DNA of 59,495 nt from Clostridia bacterium (GTDB taxonomy: Bacteria > Bacillota > Clostridia > Oscillospirales > Acutalibacteraceae): the NCBI GenBank assembly GCA_017410585.1, contig JAFQQM010000058.1:1-59495 (forward strand), in the 5' to 3' direction. The notes beneath the pieces are model-generated. The model was not told the origin of the DNA. It made no database searches and worked only from the letters and a program-made list of their open reading frames with translations. Of this stretch, positions 1-7,494 are shown piece by piece. Each line of letters starts with the position of its first letter. The first letter of the stretch is position 1. The position numbers and the translations under genes are program-made.

Positions 1-13
1 CTTTTATTTTCAA
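1..13 (-). CDS. Start of a leftward gene cut by the window edge
   Basis: On the minus strand a GAGGTGA ribosome binding site (19-25) lies six bases before a TTG codon at 13-11, followed by Lys-Ile-Lys codons that run out of the window. A good sigma-A promoter lies upstream at 87-115. Only four codons are visible, so the product cannot be guessed, and the TTG start is an inference from the ribosome binding site and promoter. Confidence 0.3.
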
Positions 14-86
14 AATTATCACCTCTGCATTACTTATACACTATAAACAAGGTTTACAGTCAAGTGCTTTTTTAATTATTTTATTG

Positions 87-115
87 ATTATATCACAAAA
101 ACATTAATTTTGCAA
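87..115 (-). promoter_or_regulatory. Sigma-A promoter for the leftward gene at the window edge
   Basis: Minus strand TTGCAA (115-110), 17-base spacer, TATAAT (92-87). The -10 is perfect and the spacing ideal. It would give a leader of about 70 bases before the TTG at 13. A second weaker pair, TTGACT (63-58) with TATAAG (38-33) and a 19-base gap, lies closer to the gene. Confidence 0.6.
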
Positions 116-124
116 AATCGCTGT

Positions 125-400
125 GTCCTATATTGACAGCAACAGAGGGATTTATCCTCGGTGCGAGGTTGTCATAGATTCTGACCGTCAAACGGGGATG
201 GCGCACGCCCCATCCTCTCCCCAATCCTACACCTCTCCTCACCCCGATCCTTCTCCGCATCACCCAATCCTACGTTTCCCCCATCCCCCGCCCTTTCCGT
301 TGCTTTCTTGGGGCGTTGTCTATTGGGTTAGACCGCGCCTATAAGAGAGAGGCCGAGCATTGGGGGGATGGTGCGGAGATGTGAGTGTGCGTGTAAGTGT
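125..400 (+). repeat. Dispersed non-coding repeat, copy 1
   Basis: This gene-free stretch shares ordered blocks with 1590-1835: TATTGACAGCA near the left end, a long pyrimidine-rich tract (about 205-300), then TGTCTATTGGGTTAGAC (317-333) followed by CCTATAAGAG, and a block reading TTGGGG then ATGGTGCGGA. The GTCTA/TAGAC arms form a small inverted repeat. No convincing reading frame is present. The two copies lie in the same orientation on either side of the M28-like gene. Confidence 0.5.
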
Positions 401-490
401 GAGTGAGTACGTGAGGGCGTGAGAGGCGTGTGAGTTTTACGAAGCGGACGGGTGTTAGTATGTTAGTGTGTAAGTGTGTGAGGCGTGGGG
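379..490. repeat. GTGAGTG-like simple-sequence stretch
   Basis: The strand shown is a run of imperfect GTGAGTG, GTGTAAG and GTGTGAG units with almost no C. It has no reading frame, ribosome binding site or promoter. I see nothing functional in it beyond the low complexity. Confidence 0.4.
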
Positions 491-526
491 GCGGAAAGGC
501 CGGTGCCCTTTAAGAGGGAGACACGG

Positions 527-559
527 AAACAGGCTTGACCGAGCCGGTCAAGCCTGTTT
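527..559 (-). terminator. Terminator of the M28-like gene
   Basis: A perfect 14-base stem, AAACAGGCTTGACC (527-540) with GGTCAAGCCTGTTT (546-559), lies 12 bases past the stop codon of the leftward gene ending at 572. The stem core recurs at 6836-6860. Confidence 0.85.
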
Positions 560-571
560 ACATAAGTCATT

Positions 572-1513
572 TTAAGATAGCAACTGAGCAAGTTTTATGG
601 CGCCGTTTGTCAGAAATTGGACGTTTTCCTCACGGTAAATAACATCCTTCTTGGTATGTATTCTATCCATATACAGCGTTCCAAAAAACTTTGATTTTTT
701 CAGAGCGGCAACGCCGATCCCGCCCTTGAAGCACGCATTATCAGAAGGATAGAAAGCGTTTCCGGTGATATCAACGGCAACCGTAGGCGTAGAAGCAAAA
801 GCCTGTTCTAATAGTTCTGCATATTTTTTAGTCGTGCCTTTTAGTGCAAATAACATTGTTTGTCCGTCGGACACACAGTCAAAGTTAATAAGCAGCGTGT
901 TGTTCTTTACGGCTTTATGTTTGGAAGCAAATGCTGACGAACCAAGAAGTCCCACTTCTTCAAGGTCAAATAATACAAACGCCACTTTACTTTTTTGATC
1001 TTGCGGGAGTTTTTCCATAATATCGAGTATGGTTGTCACACCCGAGGTGTTGTCATTCGCGGTGTTTTTATTAGCCGGACCGCCCAACAAAAGATAAAGC
1101 AAAGCAAAATATATAACGGTCGGAATAAAAGAAATCATTCCATTCACAACATCGTCAGGCATCGGAATGAACGACAGCATGAAGCCAATGGCAACGCCAA
1201 GACCAAAAGTTAAAGCAAAGAAAATTCCTACAATAAAAAACTGATACAATAAATAAACCAAAAAGTTTTTGGGGGTTATAAAGTTTGGAAACGGGAGTCG
1301 AGCGCAGGTATCGTAATGGGCGGTGTAGAGAATTTTGGCTGTGTCAGGGTTTCCGATAACGATATTTCTGACTCCGAAAGTCCCTTTTTCAACCGTAAAA
1401 TCATACCCATAGCACTCGGCTATTTGTTTTACATAGTCAATAAAGGCCGTTTTTTGCTTTTTCGTTTTTCTAACTTGGTATTTTGCAAAAATTTCGTTTG
1501 TTGTTCTCGTCAT
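572..1513 (-). CDS. M28-like metallopeptidase with an internal membrane insertion
   Basis: A 313-residue protein of the M28 (aminopeptidase Y/S) Zn-peptidase fold. Metal and catalytic residues are visible in order: His66 and Asp68 (AHYDT), Asp154 (ANDNTSG), the Glu-Glu pair 185-186 (DLEEVG), Asp212 (NFDCVSD) and a late His near 286 (RIHTKKD). Family members normally run straight from the first to the second motif. Here residues about 84-145 form two or three hydrophobic helices, so the catalytic domain is split by a membrane hairpin. There is no signal peptide. It probably cleaves N-terminal residues from peptides at the membrane, but the substrate is unknown. It is transcribed alone, with a sigma-A promoter just upstream and a terminator just downstream. 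Confidence 0.8.
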   Translation of the reverse strand: MTRTTNEIFAKYQVRKTKKQKTAFIDYVKQIAECYGYDFTVEKGTFGVRNIVIGNPDTAKILYTAHYDTCARLPFPNFITPKNFLVYLLYQFFIVGIFFALTFGLGVAIGFMLSFIPMPDDVVNGMISFIPTVIYFALLYLLLGGPANKNTANDNTSGVTTILDIMEKLPQDQKSKVAFVLFDLEEVGLLGSSAFASKHKAVKNNTLLINFDCVSDGQTMLFALKGTTKKYAELLEQAFASTPTVAVDITGNAFYPSDNACFKGGIGVAALKKSKFFGTLYMDRIHTKKDVIYREENVQFLTNGAIKLAQLLS

Positions 1514-1546
1514 ATGAAAACTTCTTTCGTGTCTTTGTCGATTTTT

Positions 1547-1575
1547 ATTATATCATATCGCCGTCCTAATGTAAA
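1547..1575 (-). promoter_or_regulatory. Sigma-A promoter of the M28-like gene
   Basis: Minus strand TTTACA (1575-1570), 17 bases, TATAAT (1552-1547), about 30 bases upstream of the start codon. The part CGATATGATATAATAAAA is almost repeated in the promoter at 13309-13337. Confidence 0.75.
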
Positions 1576-1589
1576 TATTTTTCATACAT

Positions 1590-1835
1590 TGCGCCTTGTA
1601 TTGACAGCAGAGAAGCGCCGGCGGGCGTAGACATCGAGGAGAAGACGTTCTAATCGTAGGGTGGGGGTGTCACGTGTCCTTTCCTTTCCGTCCCCCTCCT
1701 CGCCTATTTCCCGCCCTCGCCTATTTCCTCGCATTCCCTGCCTTTTTGCCGCACTGTCTATTCGGTTGGACTTTGCATCTAAAGAGGGAGTGTCTGTTGG
1801 GGATACGGTGCGGAAAACGGAGTTGCGAGGGCGGT
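1590..1835 (+). repeat. Dispersed non-coding repeat, copy 2
   Basis: Same block order and orientation as 125-400: TATTGACAGCA (1599-1609), a pyrimidine-rich tract (about 1676-1740), TGTCTATTCGGTTGGAC (1755-1771) followed by CATCTAAAGAG, and a TTGGGG then ACGGTGCGGA block. Overlapping reading frames here have no ribosome binding site or family resemblance. The shared ends suggest a decayed miniature mobile element or an old duplicated non-coding RNA. Confidence 0.5.
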
Positions 1836-1869
1836 GTATGGAATTGTTTATTGGGGAACAACGTTGTTT

Positions 1870-1965
1870 TAAAAAGCCCCCCTTGTGTAAAGGGGGCTGG
1901 ATTTTTGCGTAGCAAAAAGACTGGGGGATTGTTTTACTTTTCAACAGTCCCTCCGGCAAAACGAA
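1870..1965. repeat. Extragenic palindromic repeat
   Basis: It contains the hairpin AGCCCCC (1875-1881) / GGGGGCT (1892-1898), then TTTTTGCGTAGCAAAAA, and ends near CAACAGTCCCTCCGGCAAAA. The last part recurs at 6811-6830 next to a terminator. From memory it resembles CCCTCCG-type interspersed repeats common between genes in Oscillospirales genomes; I cannot verify this here. Confidence 0.5.
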
Positions 1966-2014
1966 ACAGGCTTTGTCCTTGGTCATACGAGGCGTGCCGC
2001 TAAGGATAGCAAAA

Positions 2015-2041
2015 AAGATGCACGGAAATTTCGTGCATCTT
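2015..2041 (-). terminator. Terminator downstream of the methyltransferase gene
   Basis: Stem AAGATGCACG (2015-2024) / CGTGCATCTT (2032-2041). Read leftward it is followed by a run of T residues (A-run at 2011-2016 on the given strand). It lies about 115 bases past the stop at 2157. Confidence 0.8.
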
Positions 2042-2156
2042 CTTTGGTCTTATATCGTAGCAAGCAGGGAAAATGGACGGTACCGTTTCCACTGGTCAGA
2101 AATGCCAAAAAGTTTTTCTAAACAAATCGTATCTATTCGTTAAATCGAAATTTGTT

Positions 2157-2750
2157 TTATTGTTTTTTGCTTACAATAATGTATGCGTTATCCGTTTCGA
2201 TTACATTTACAACCGACATCGCGGTTTCACCGATAATGGATGTTATATTATCGAGAGTATCGGGATAAATCTTTACTTTACGATTTCCCATATCAATATA
2301 TTCGCTTTGATTCTTGTCTATGGACAAGCAAAAGATGCCATCATCATTCAACAATTTATCAACCTTAGTAATGACATTTGCCTTATTTTTGAAGTGCATC
2401 ATAGTAAGGGATGAATATATAACATCGAATGTTCCGGTAAATTGATAAGCATTGAAATCATCACATATAAACGAGATGTTTTTGTACTCTTTTAAGTTTT
2501 CTTTTGCTCGTTCAATGGTTTTTGGAGAAATATCTATACCTGTAAGGGCCATGCAAAATGGTGCTACCTTAACAGCGATTCTTCCCGTGCCAATACCAAT
2601 CTCAAGAACCTTTTTATTCTTGGTAAGTTCCAACTCTTCTATAAATCGTTCGCCATCCCAACGGGACATATATTCTTGCAACCTTGGAGGATCACGAAAA
2701 GGGTCGTTATCTTCACCTATCAATAAATCGTAATGGTCGATTACATTCAT
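2157..2750 (-). CDS. Class I SAM-dependent methyltransferase
   Basis: A 197-residue cytosolic methyltransferase of the Rossmann class I fold. Motif I is VLEIGIGTGRIAV near residue 48, the acidic SAM ribose ligand is in TGIDISP, and an ICDDFNAY motif II follows. The start at 2750 is chosen because AGGTG stands six bases upstream; an in-frame ATG at 2765 has no ribosome binding site. The N-terminal HYDLL plus the RWDGERF segment resembles small-molecule methyltransferases of the UbiE/bioC-like group, but the substrate cannot be told. It is monocistronic, with its own terminator and a TATAAT-like -10 at 2789-2794 with a poor -35. Confidence 0.85.
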   Translation of the reverse strand: MNVIDHYDLLIGEDNDPFRDPPRLQEYMSRWDGERFIEELELTKNKKVLEIGIGTGRIAVKVAPFCMALTGIDISPKTIERAKENLKEYKNISFICDDFNAYQFTGTFDVIYSSLTMMHFKNKANVITKVDKLLNDDGIFCLSIDKNQSEYIDMGNRKVKIYPDTLDNITSIIGETAMSVVNVIETDNAYIIVSKKQ

Positions 2751-2829
2751 TATATACACCTGCAAATTCTGGATTTTCGGTTAGTTGTATTATAGTACAG
2801 CATGACCGACAAAGAAAAACTCTTACGGT

Positions 2830-3585
2830 TTATACGTTTTTCGCTTGTTTGCGGATTTCTCGTGGGGTCTTGCCGGTATACGCTTTCAGAATCTTTCGGA
2901 AATAGGAGGTGGAACTAAAACCCAAACGGTCGCTGATTTCCTGCACCGATTGATCGGTGGTAGTGAGCAGCATTTGGGCCCTTTCACACAGCACTTCATT
3001 TTTTACGGCATTCGGTGTTTTGTTGGCTACGGTTTTGAACGCCAGATAGAGCGTTGACTCACTGACCGCACAATGTCTGGCCAGATCCTTGACGGTACAA
3101 CCTACGTTTTTCAAAATATACTCTCGGGAAGAAGCATAAATTCTTTCGGCAGAACTTCGTTTTTCCGCTTTCATAGACGGTATCAGTTGATCCAAAACAC
3201 CGAAAAAGTCGGAGATGGTCCGGCTGTCGGGTGATCGATTGACCGTTATGTTTTTGATCCGTTCCTTTATCCCGTTACTGCAAGGGATGGTTTGCATTTG
3301 AAAATGATGATCGTACGCTTCCGGAAACAGTTTGAAACCCAACGTAATAAAGGAAACGCCACCCTCACCGTGCCAAAACGACTGATAAGGAAGTCCCATC
3401 GGTATATAAAAGACGTCACCTTCTTGCACGTCAACACTGCTCTCTTCGCTTACCAGACGGCAGGTGCCTTGTTCCATATAAGCCAAGTAGTGTTCCGGTA
3501 CACCGCATCGGTTATCGGTATAGTGGTACTTATCATAGGTGATTCGAAAAAAGCGAAAGGCATCAAATAAAACTATGTTATTCAT
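2830..3585 (-). CDS. AraC-family transcriptional regulator
   Basis: A 251-residue regulator. The N-terminal half is a cupin-like sensor (EQGTCRLVSEE, then EGDVFYIPMGLPY), the usual ligand pocket of sugar-sensing AraC proteins. The C-terminal hundred residues carry two helix-turn-helix motifs: KDLARHCAVSESTLYLAFK, and a signature ending in ISDRLGFSSTSYFRKILK followed by TGKTPREIRK. It is divergent from the dehydrogenase operon starting at 3689, across a 103-base gap in which the rightward promoter has a perfect -10 but no -35. This fits activation of that operon by the regulator. The inducer is probably a sugar or sugar acid, by inference from context. Confidence 0.9.
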   Translation of the reverse strand: MNNIVLFDAFRFFRITYDKYHYTDNRCGVPEHYLAYMEQGTCRLVSEESSVDVQEGDVFYIPMGLPYQSFWHGEGGVSFITLGFKLFPEAYDHHFQMQTIPCSNGIKERIKNITVNRSPDSRTISDFFGVLDQLIPSMKAEKRSSAERIYASSREYILKNVGCTVKDLARHCAVSESTLYLAFKTVANKTPNAVKNEVLCERAQMLLTTTDQSVQEISDRLGFSSTSYFRKILKAYTGKTPREIRKQAKNV

Positions 3586-3665
3586 CCGAAAACAGTCCCT
3601 TTTTGTCGTAGAATTTTACCTCTTTTAATATAGAATAGCATATTTTATTCGGAATGGCAAGAAGG

Positions 3666-3671
3666 TATAAT
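3666..3671 (+). promoter_or_regulatory. -10 element of the oxidoreductase operon
   Basis: A perfect TATAAT stands 17 bases before the start codon at 3689. The expected -35 position (3643-3648) reads TTTTAT, a poor match, as is common for promoters activated by an AraC protein bound next to them. Confidence 0.5.
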
Positions 3672-3688
3672 GTACTTGAGGTGATTGT

Positions 3689-4696
3689 ATGTTGAGTAAA
3701 AATATCGTTTTTGCCAGCCCCTATGTTGCCGAGATCCGGGAAGAAGAAATCAAAAAGCCGTCTGAAACGGAGGTCGTTGTCAAGTTGATGGTGTCCTCGA
3801 TCAGCAGCGGTACCGAACGCGCCAACCTGATCGGTGATACCAATATCAGCATCGGTAAGCCCTCCTCTGTTTTTCCCCGCCGATGCGGATACAGTTCTGC
3901 CGGCGTCATTACCGAAATCGGCAGTGGCGTAACCAATCTCAAGGTGGGCGACCGAGTAGCGACCGTCTGGGGTACGCATAGCCAATATATGACGATTTCG
4001 CAAAACAACGTTTTCAAAATCGGTGATATTTCGTTTGAAGATGCGGCACTTTTCAATATTGCTACCTTTCCGTTAGCCGCTATCCGAAAGTGCAGGCTGG
4101 AGATCGGCGAAAGCGCCATGGTCATGGGCATGGGTGTGCTTGGTCTGATCGCTCTGCAACTGCTGAAAAACGCCGGTGCCACCCCCATTATCGCGGTCGA
4201 TCCGAATGCGGAAAAACGCGAAAAAGCGCTTGCCTGCGGTGCTGACTTTGCGCTTGATCCGTATGATGCGGATTTTGTGAAGAAGGCTATTGTATTGACC
4301 GGCGGCGGAGTGAACGTGGGCATTGAGGTGACGGGCATCGGTGCCGGTCTTGAGGGGATCCTCAACTGTATGAAACCTTTTGGCCGAGTGGCTTTGCTGG
4401 GTTGCACCAGAAACAGCGATTTTACGATCGATTATTACCGCAAGGTACACGGTCCCGGCATTTCGTTGATCGGCGCGCACACGCTGGCCAGACCGCAAGC
4501 GGAATCGTCACCCGGGTGGTGGACCTTAAAGGACGATATCGAAACAATGAGGCGGTTAACTGCTTTGGGCCGGTTCCACCTTTCGGATATCGTAGACGAA
4601 ACGCATTCTCCGGCAGAGGTCAAAGAGATCTATGAGCGTCTTGCCAACGAAAAGACCTTTCCGATTGTCCAGTTTGATTGGAGAGATTTCGAATGA
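3689..4696 (+). CDS. Medium-chain dehydrogenase/reductase (MDR), NAD(P)-dependent
   Basis: A 335-residue MDR-fold oxidoreductase. It has an N-terminal GroES-like substrate domain, then a Rossmann domain with MGMGVLGLIALQ (near residue 146) and the acidic AVDPNAEKR cofactor selector, which favours NAD. The usual catalytic-zinc Cys of alcohol dehydrogenases and the four-Cys structural zinc loop are absent; the corresponding segment reads SISSGTERANL. This pattern is typical of the MDR half of two-domain MDR plus Gfo/Idh oxidoreductases. Its stop overlaps the start of the next gene (ATGA at 4693-4696), which is exactly such a Gfo/Idh protein. It probably oxidises or epimerises a sugar or cyclitol; the substrate is unknown. 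The start is preceded by GAGGTGA. Confidence 0.85.
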   Translation: MLSKNIVFASPYVAEIREEEIKKPSETEVVVKLMVSSISSGTERANLIGDTNISIGKPSSVFPRRCGYSSAGVITEIGSGVTNLKVGDRVATVWGTHSQYMTISQNNVFKIGDISFEDAALFNIATFPLAAIRKCRLEIGESAMVMGMGVLGLIALQLLKNAGATPIIAVDPNAEKREKALACGADFALDPYDADFVKKAIVLTGGGVNVGIEVTGIGAGLEGILNCMKPFGRVALLGCTRNSDFTIDYYRKVHGPGISLIGAHTLARPQAESSPGWWTLKDDIETMRRLTALGRFHLSDIVDETHSPAEVKEIYERLANEKTFPIVQFDWRDFE

Positions 4697-5697
4697 AAAA
4701 AATCAAGATTGCGCAGATCGGTACAAGCGTATACAGCCACGGAAACGATATTTTTCATACGCTGAAAAAATTGGATGATCTCTTTGAAATCGTAGGCTTT
4801 TGCTTCCCCGAAAAGGAAAGAGAAAAGTTCCCCGAAAAAATGAAAGATTTCGAGGGATATCCCGAACTCTCCTTAGAGGAAATATGGAGCAACCCCGAAA
4901 TTGAAGCGGTCGCCATTGAGACGGAAGAGATCTATTTGACGAAATATGCCACGATGGCGGCAAAAGCCGGAAAGCATATTCACTGCGAAAAGCCCGGCAG
5001 TCAAGATCCGGAGGCGTTTGAAAACCTGATCCGTTTAGCCGAAACCACCGGAAACGTTTTGCACTTTGGCTATATGTACCGCTATAATCCGTTTGTCAGC
5101 GAACTGATCCAAAAGGTAAAAAACGGTGAGTTGGGTGACATTATCAGCGTGGAAGCGCAGATGAATATCTTTCATTCCAAAGAATTCCGGCAGTGGTATG
5201 ACACGTTTACAGGCGGCGTCACGTTCTTTTTGGGATGTCATTTGATCGACCTGATCCTATTGATACACGGGATGCCGGAGGACGTGATCCCTCTGAATTG
5301 CTCTACAGGCAAAGACGGGGTCCGTACCGAGGATTTCGGGATGGCTGTTTTCAAGTATCCGAACGGCGTTTCGTTTGCCAAAGTCAATACCACCGAAGTC
5401 AACGGCTTTAGCCGGCGGCAACTGGTCGTTTCGGGTACAAAAGGCACGGTGGAGATCAAGCCGTTGGAAGAAGGCGTGCCGGAGTTTCTGTTCGGTATGA
5501 AAACGTATCAGAAAGAATGTTCCCTTCTCCCTATCCGTGATAACGGCGTAACGGTCAGCAGTGACGTTTTTTCCCGATATGATTCGATGATGACCGCCTT
5601 TGCGAAGTACGTCCGTGGGGAAAAAGAGAATCCTTATACCCTCGAGTATGAACGGGCGTTATACAAAACCATCTTAAAGGCTTGTGGTATATCATGA
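4693..5697 (+). CDS. Gfo/Idh/MocA family oxidoreductase
   Basis: A 334-residue NAD(P)-dependent sugar or inositol dehydrogenase-like protein. The N-terminal Rossmann domain starts IKIAQIGTSVYSHG, with the canonical catalytic-lysine motif HCEKPGS near residue 98. The C-terminal half is the alpha/beta dimerisation and substrate domain, with GGVTFFLGCHLIDLILLIHG where the family has its conserved Asp/His pair. The start at 4693 is chosen because it overlaps the stop of the MDR gene (ATGA), implying translational coupling; the longer frame from 4678 would lie inside that gene. With its neighbour it probably forms a two-protein sugar oxidation or epimerisation unit. Confidence 0.88.
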   Translation: MKKIKIAQIGTSVYSHGNDIFHTLKKLDDLFEIVGFCFPEKEREKFPEKMKDFEGYPELSLEEIWSNPEIEAVAIETEEIYLTKYATMAAKAGKHIHCEKPGSQDPEAFENLIRLAETTGNVLHFGYMYRYNPFVSELIQKVKNGELGDIISVEAQMNIFHSKEFRQWYDTFTGGVTFFLGCHLIDLILLIHGMPEDVIPLNCSTGKDGVRTEDFGMAVFKYPNGVSFAKVNTTEVNGFSRRQLVVSGTKGTVEIKPLEEGVPEFLFGMKTYQKECSLLPIRDNGVTVSSDVFSRYDSMMTAFAKYVRGEKENPYTLEYERALYKTILKACGIS

Positions 5698-5808
5698 GCG
5701 AACTGTGGATAACCAAAAATCGGTAGAGTTTCTTGAAAAATACGGCAACCGTCACTTTGTGATACACACTTGTCACGATCATTCACTGAAAACAGAAAGG
5801 ATAGTATA
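5683..5808 (+). pseudogene. Possible gene remnant between the oxidoreductases
   Basis: The 113 bases between 5697 and 5811 contain two short open stretches. One begins with ATG at 5695, overlapping the preceding stop, and ends after ten codons. The other, in a different frame, can start at GTG 5683 or 5706 and ends at 5808 with a His-rich tail (HFVIHTCHDHS). This could be the start and end of a third operon gene lost by internal deletion, or chance. Confidence 0.2.
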
Positions 5809-5810
5809 AT

Positions 5811-6794
5811 ATGAAAGCGATACTGGTAAACGACGACAGAAGTCTTCGATGGGACAACGTCCCCGACGCTGTTTGCGGCGAGCAAGACTGCCTTGTGAAA
5901 ATTGAGGCGGCGGCGCTGAACCGTGCCGATCTGATGCAACGTGAGGGCGATTATCCGCCACCGGCCGGTTGTCCGGAATGGATGGGGTTGGAAATTGCGG
6001 GCACGATCACGCAGGTCGGCGCCATCGCCGCCAAAAAGTCGGACTGGAAAGTGGGCGACAAGGTCTGCGCTCTGCTTGGCGGCGGCGGTTATGCCGAATA
6101 CGCCAACGTGAAATACGATATGCTGATGCCCGTTCCCCACAATTGTTCTATGGTCGAAGCGGCCGCCATACCGGAGGCATTTGCAACGGCTTACTTAAAC
6201 CTGTTTATAGAGGGTAAGATCCAAAGTGGCGATACGCTGCTCATGAATGCCGGTGCCAGTGGCTTGGCTTCTGTCATCATTCCGATGGCAAAGGCTTTTG
6301 GCATTCGTGTGATCACGACCGTTTTGACCGACGAAATAGCGGACCGTATCCGACACTTAAACGCCGACCGCGTGGTGGTTACGACGAAGGAAAACATCGC
6401 CGAAGTATTAAAAGAAGAACTCGAAAACGGACATCCCGTCGACGTGGCGATCGACTGCCTCGGCGGCGAAATGATGGGCCAATGCATCCACTACCTGCGC
6501 CACGGTGCGCGTTGGATCATGATTGCCGCGTTGGCAGGACAAAAGACCACGATTGACCTGAAAAATATTTATGTCCGAAACGTCCGCATTATCGGCTCCA
6601 CACTTCGTTCCCGCACCCCCGAAGTGAAAGCACAAATTTTAGCCGATCTTGTCAAGAACGTATGGCCTAAAGTGGAATCGGGCGAAGTCAAACCCACCAT
6701 TTATCAGGTCTTACCCATAACCGAAGCCGAAAAAGCACACGATATTCTCTACAAAGGACAGAACGTCGGCAAGGTGGTTTTAACGGTCGATTAA
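5811..6794 (+). CDS. NAD(P)H:quinone oxidoreductase-like MDR protein (PIG3 type)
   Basis: A 327-residue zinc-free MDR protein of the quinone oxidoreductase / zeta-crystallin group. The PIG3-type signature is visible in ALNRADLMQREGDYPPP and PEWMGLEIAGTI. The cofactor site is NAGASGLASV near residue 146, lacking the Asp/Glu selector, which fits NADPH. It likely reduces quinones or other electrophilic carbonyls in the cytosol. The start at 5811 follows AAAGGA at a rather long spacing of about 11 bases. It may be read with the upstream oxidoreductases, since no terminator was seen between them. A bidirectional terminator follows at 6836. Confidence 0.88.
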   Translation: MKAILVNDDRSLRWDNVPDAVCGEQDCLVKIEAAALNRADLMQREGDYPPPAGCPEWMGLEIAGTITQVGAIAAKKSDWKVGDKVCALLGGGGYAEYANVKYDMLMPVPHNCSMVEAAAIPEAFATAYLNLFIEGKIQSGDTLLMNAGASGLASVIIPMAKAFGIRVITTVLTDEIADRIRHLNADRVVVTTKENIAEVLKEELENGHPVDVAIDCLGGEMMGQCIHYLRHGARWIMIAALAGQKTTIDLKNIYVRNVRIIGSTLRSRTPEVKAQILADLVKNVWPKVESGEVKPTIYQVLPITEAEKAHDILYKGQNVGKVVLTVD

Positions 6795-6835
6795 CGTCCG
6801 TTTTGATCCGGAACAATCCCTCCGGCAAAAAGAAA

Positions 6836-6865
6836 AGGCTTGACCGATTCGGTCAAGCCTGTTTT
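6836..6865. terminator. Bidirectional terminator
   Basis: Stem AGGCTTGACCG (6836-6846) / CGGTCAAGCCT (6850-6860) with TTTT after it on the plus strand and a T-rich stretch on the minus strand. It serves both the rightward gene ending at 6794 and the leftward operon ending at 6868. Confidence 0.88.
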
Positions 6866-6867
6866 CG

Positions 6868-7494
6868 TTATTCTGCAAAGAAGGCGGCTTCGATAGCGGC
6901 GCACAGATAATGGTACACCGGCAGGTGCAGTTCCTGCACCTTGAAGGTCTCGGTCTCCGGCACACAAATGGCGATATCCGCCAGTTGTGCCAACCGGCCA
7001 CCGCCGGCACCGGTCAAAGCGATCACCGTCAGTCCCAAACCTTTGGCTACCTTGGCGGCGGCGACGACGTTTTCCGCATTGCCGGAAGTACTGATCGCCA
7101 GCAGGACGTCATCCGGTTTCCCCAGCGCCAACACCGATTGCGCGTACATCAGCGACGGGTCGACGTCATTGGCAAAAGCGGTATTCAGCGAAGACAGCGA
7201 CGGCAGTGCTACGGCAGGCAATCCGCCCTGCAACTGATCCAAGATCCTCTCGTCCAGCAACGGACAAGCCGCGGACATGGCCGCCTTTTGTTCGGCAGGC
7301 AACGGCCGTTTTTTCAAAAAGCCTTTCAGCAGTTCACCCGAAATATGCTCACAATCGGCGCAACTGCCGCCGTTGCCGCAAAGCAACAACTTCCCGCCGT
7401 TGCGGTAGCAGGCGATCATCGCCGCAACCGCCGCTGTCAGCGACTCGGTGCAAACAGACAACTGCGGATAACGAGCCAGTAATTCATTCAACAT
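6868..7494 (-). CDS. SIS-domain phosphosugar isomerase, GmhA-like
   Basis: A 208-residue protein with the sugar isomerase (SIS) fold. The GmhA-type phosphate site is visible as LLCGNGGSCADCEHISGEL near residue 37 and the second SIS motif as AISTSGNAENVV near residue 130, followed by a conserved acidic QELHLPVYHYLC helix near the end. About 35 extra residues (60-100) are inserted compared with GmhA. A Gram-positive bacterium has no heptosyl LPS, so a role in sugar-phosphate isomerisation linked to the neighbouring glycosidase is more likely than heptose synthesis (inference). Its start overlaps the end of the ROK gene by 11 bases, so translation is coupled. Confidence 0.82.
   Translation of the reverse strand: MLNELLARYPQLSVCTESLTAAVAAMIACYRNGGKLLLCGNGGSCADCEHISGELLKGFLKKRPLPAEQKAAMSAACPLLDERILDQLQGGLPAVALPSLSSLNTAFANDVDPSLMYAQSVLALGKPDDVLLAISTSGNAENVVAAAKVAKGLGLTVIALTGAGGGRLAQLADIAICVPETETFKVQELHLPVYHYLCAAIEAAFFAE

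Noticed and set aside
123-344. 73-codon plus-strand frame
   Set aside because: Pro/Ser/His-rich translation of a pyrimidine-rich repeat without a ribosome binding site.
1582-1986. 134-codon minus-strand frame and overlapping plus frames
   Set aside because: They cross a dispersed repeat and a palindromic repeat, lack ribosome binding sites and have low-complexity translations.
5803-5808. TATAAT as the -10 of the quinone oxidoreductase-like gene
   Set aside because: It ends two bases before the start codon, leaving no room for a leader or ribosome binding site.
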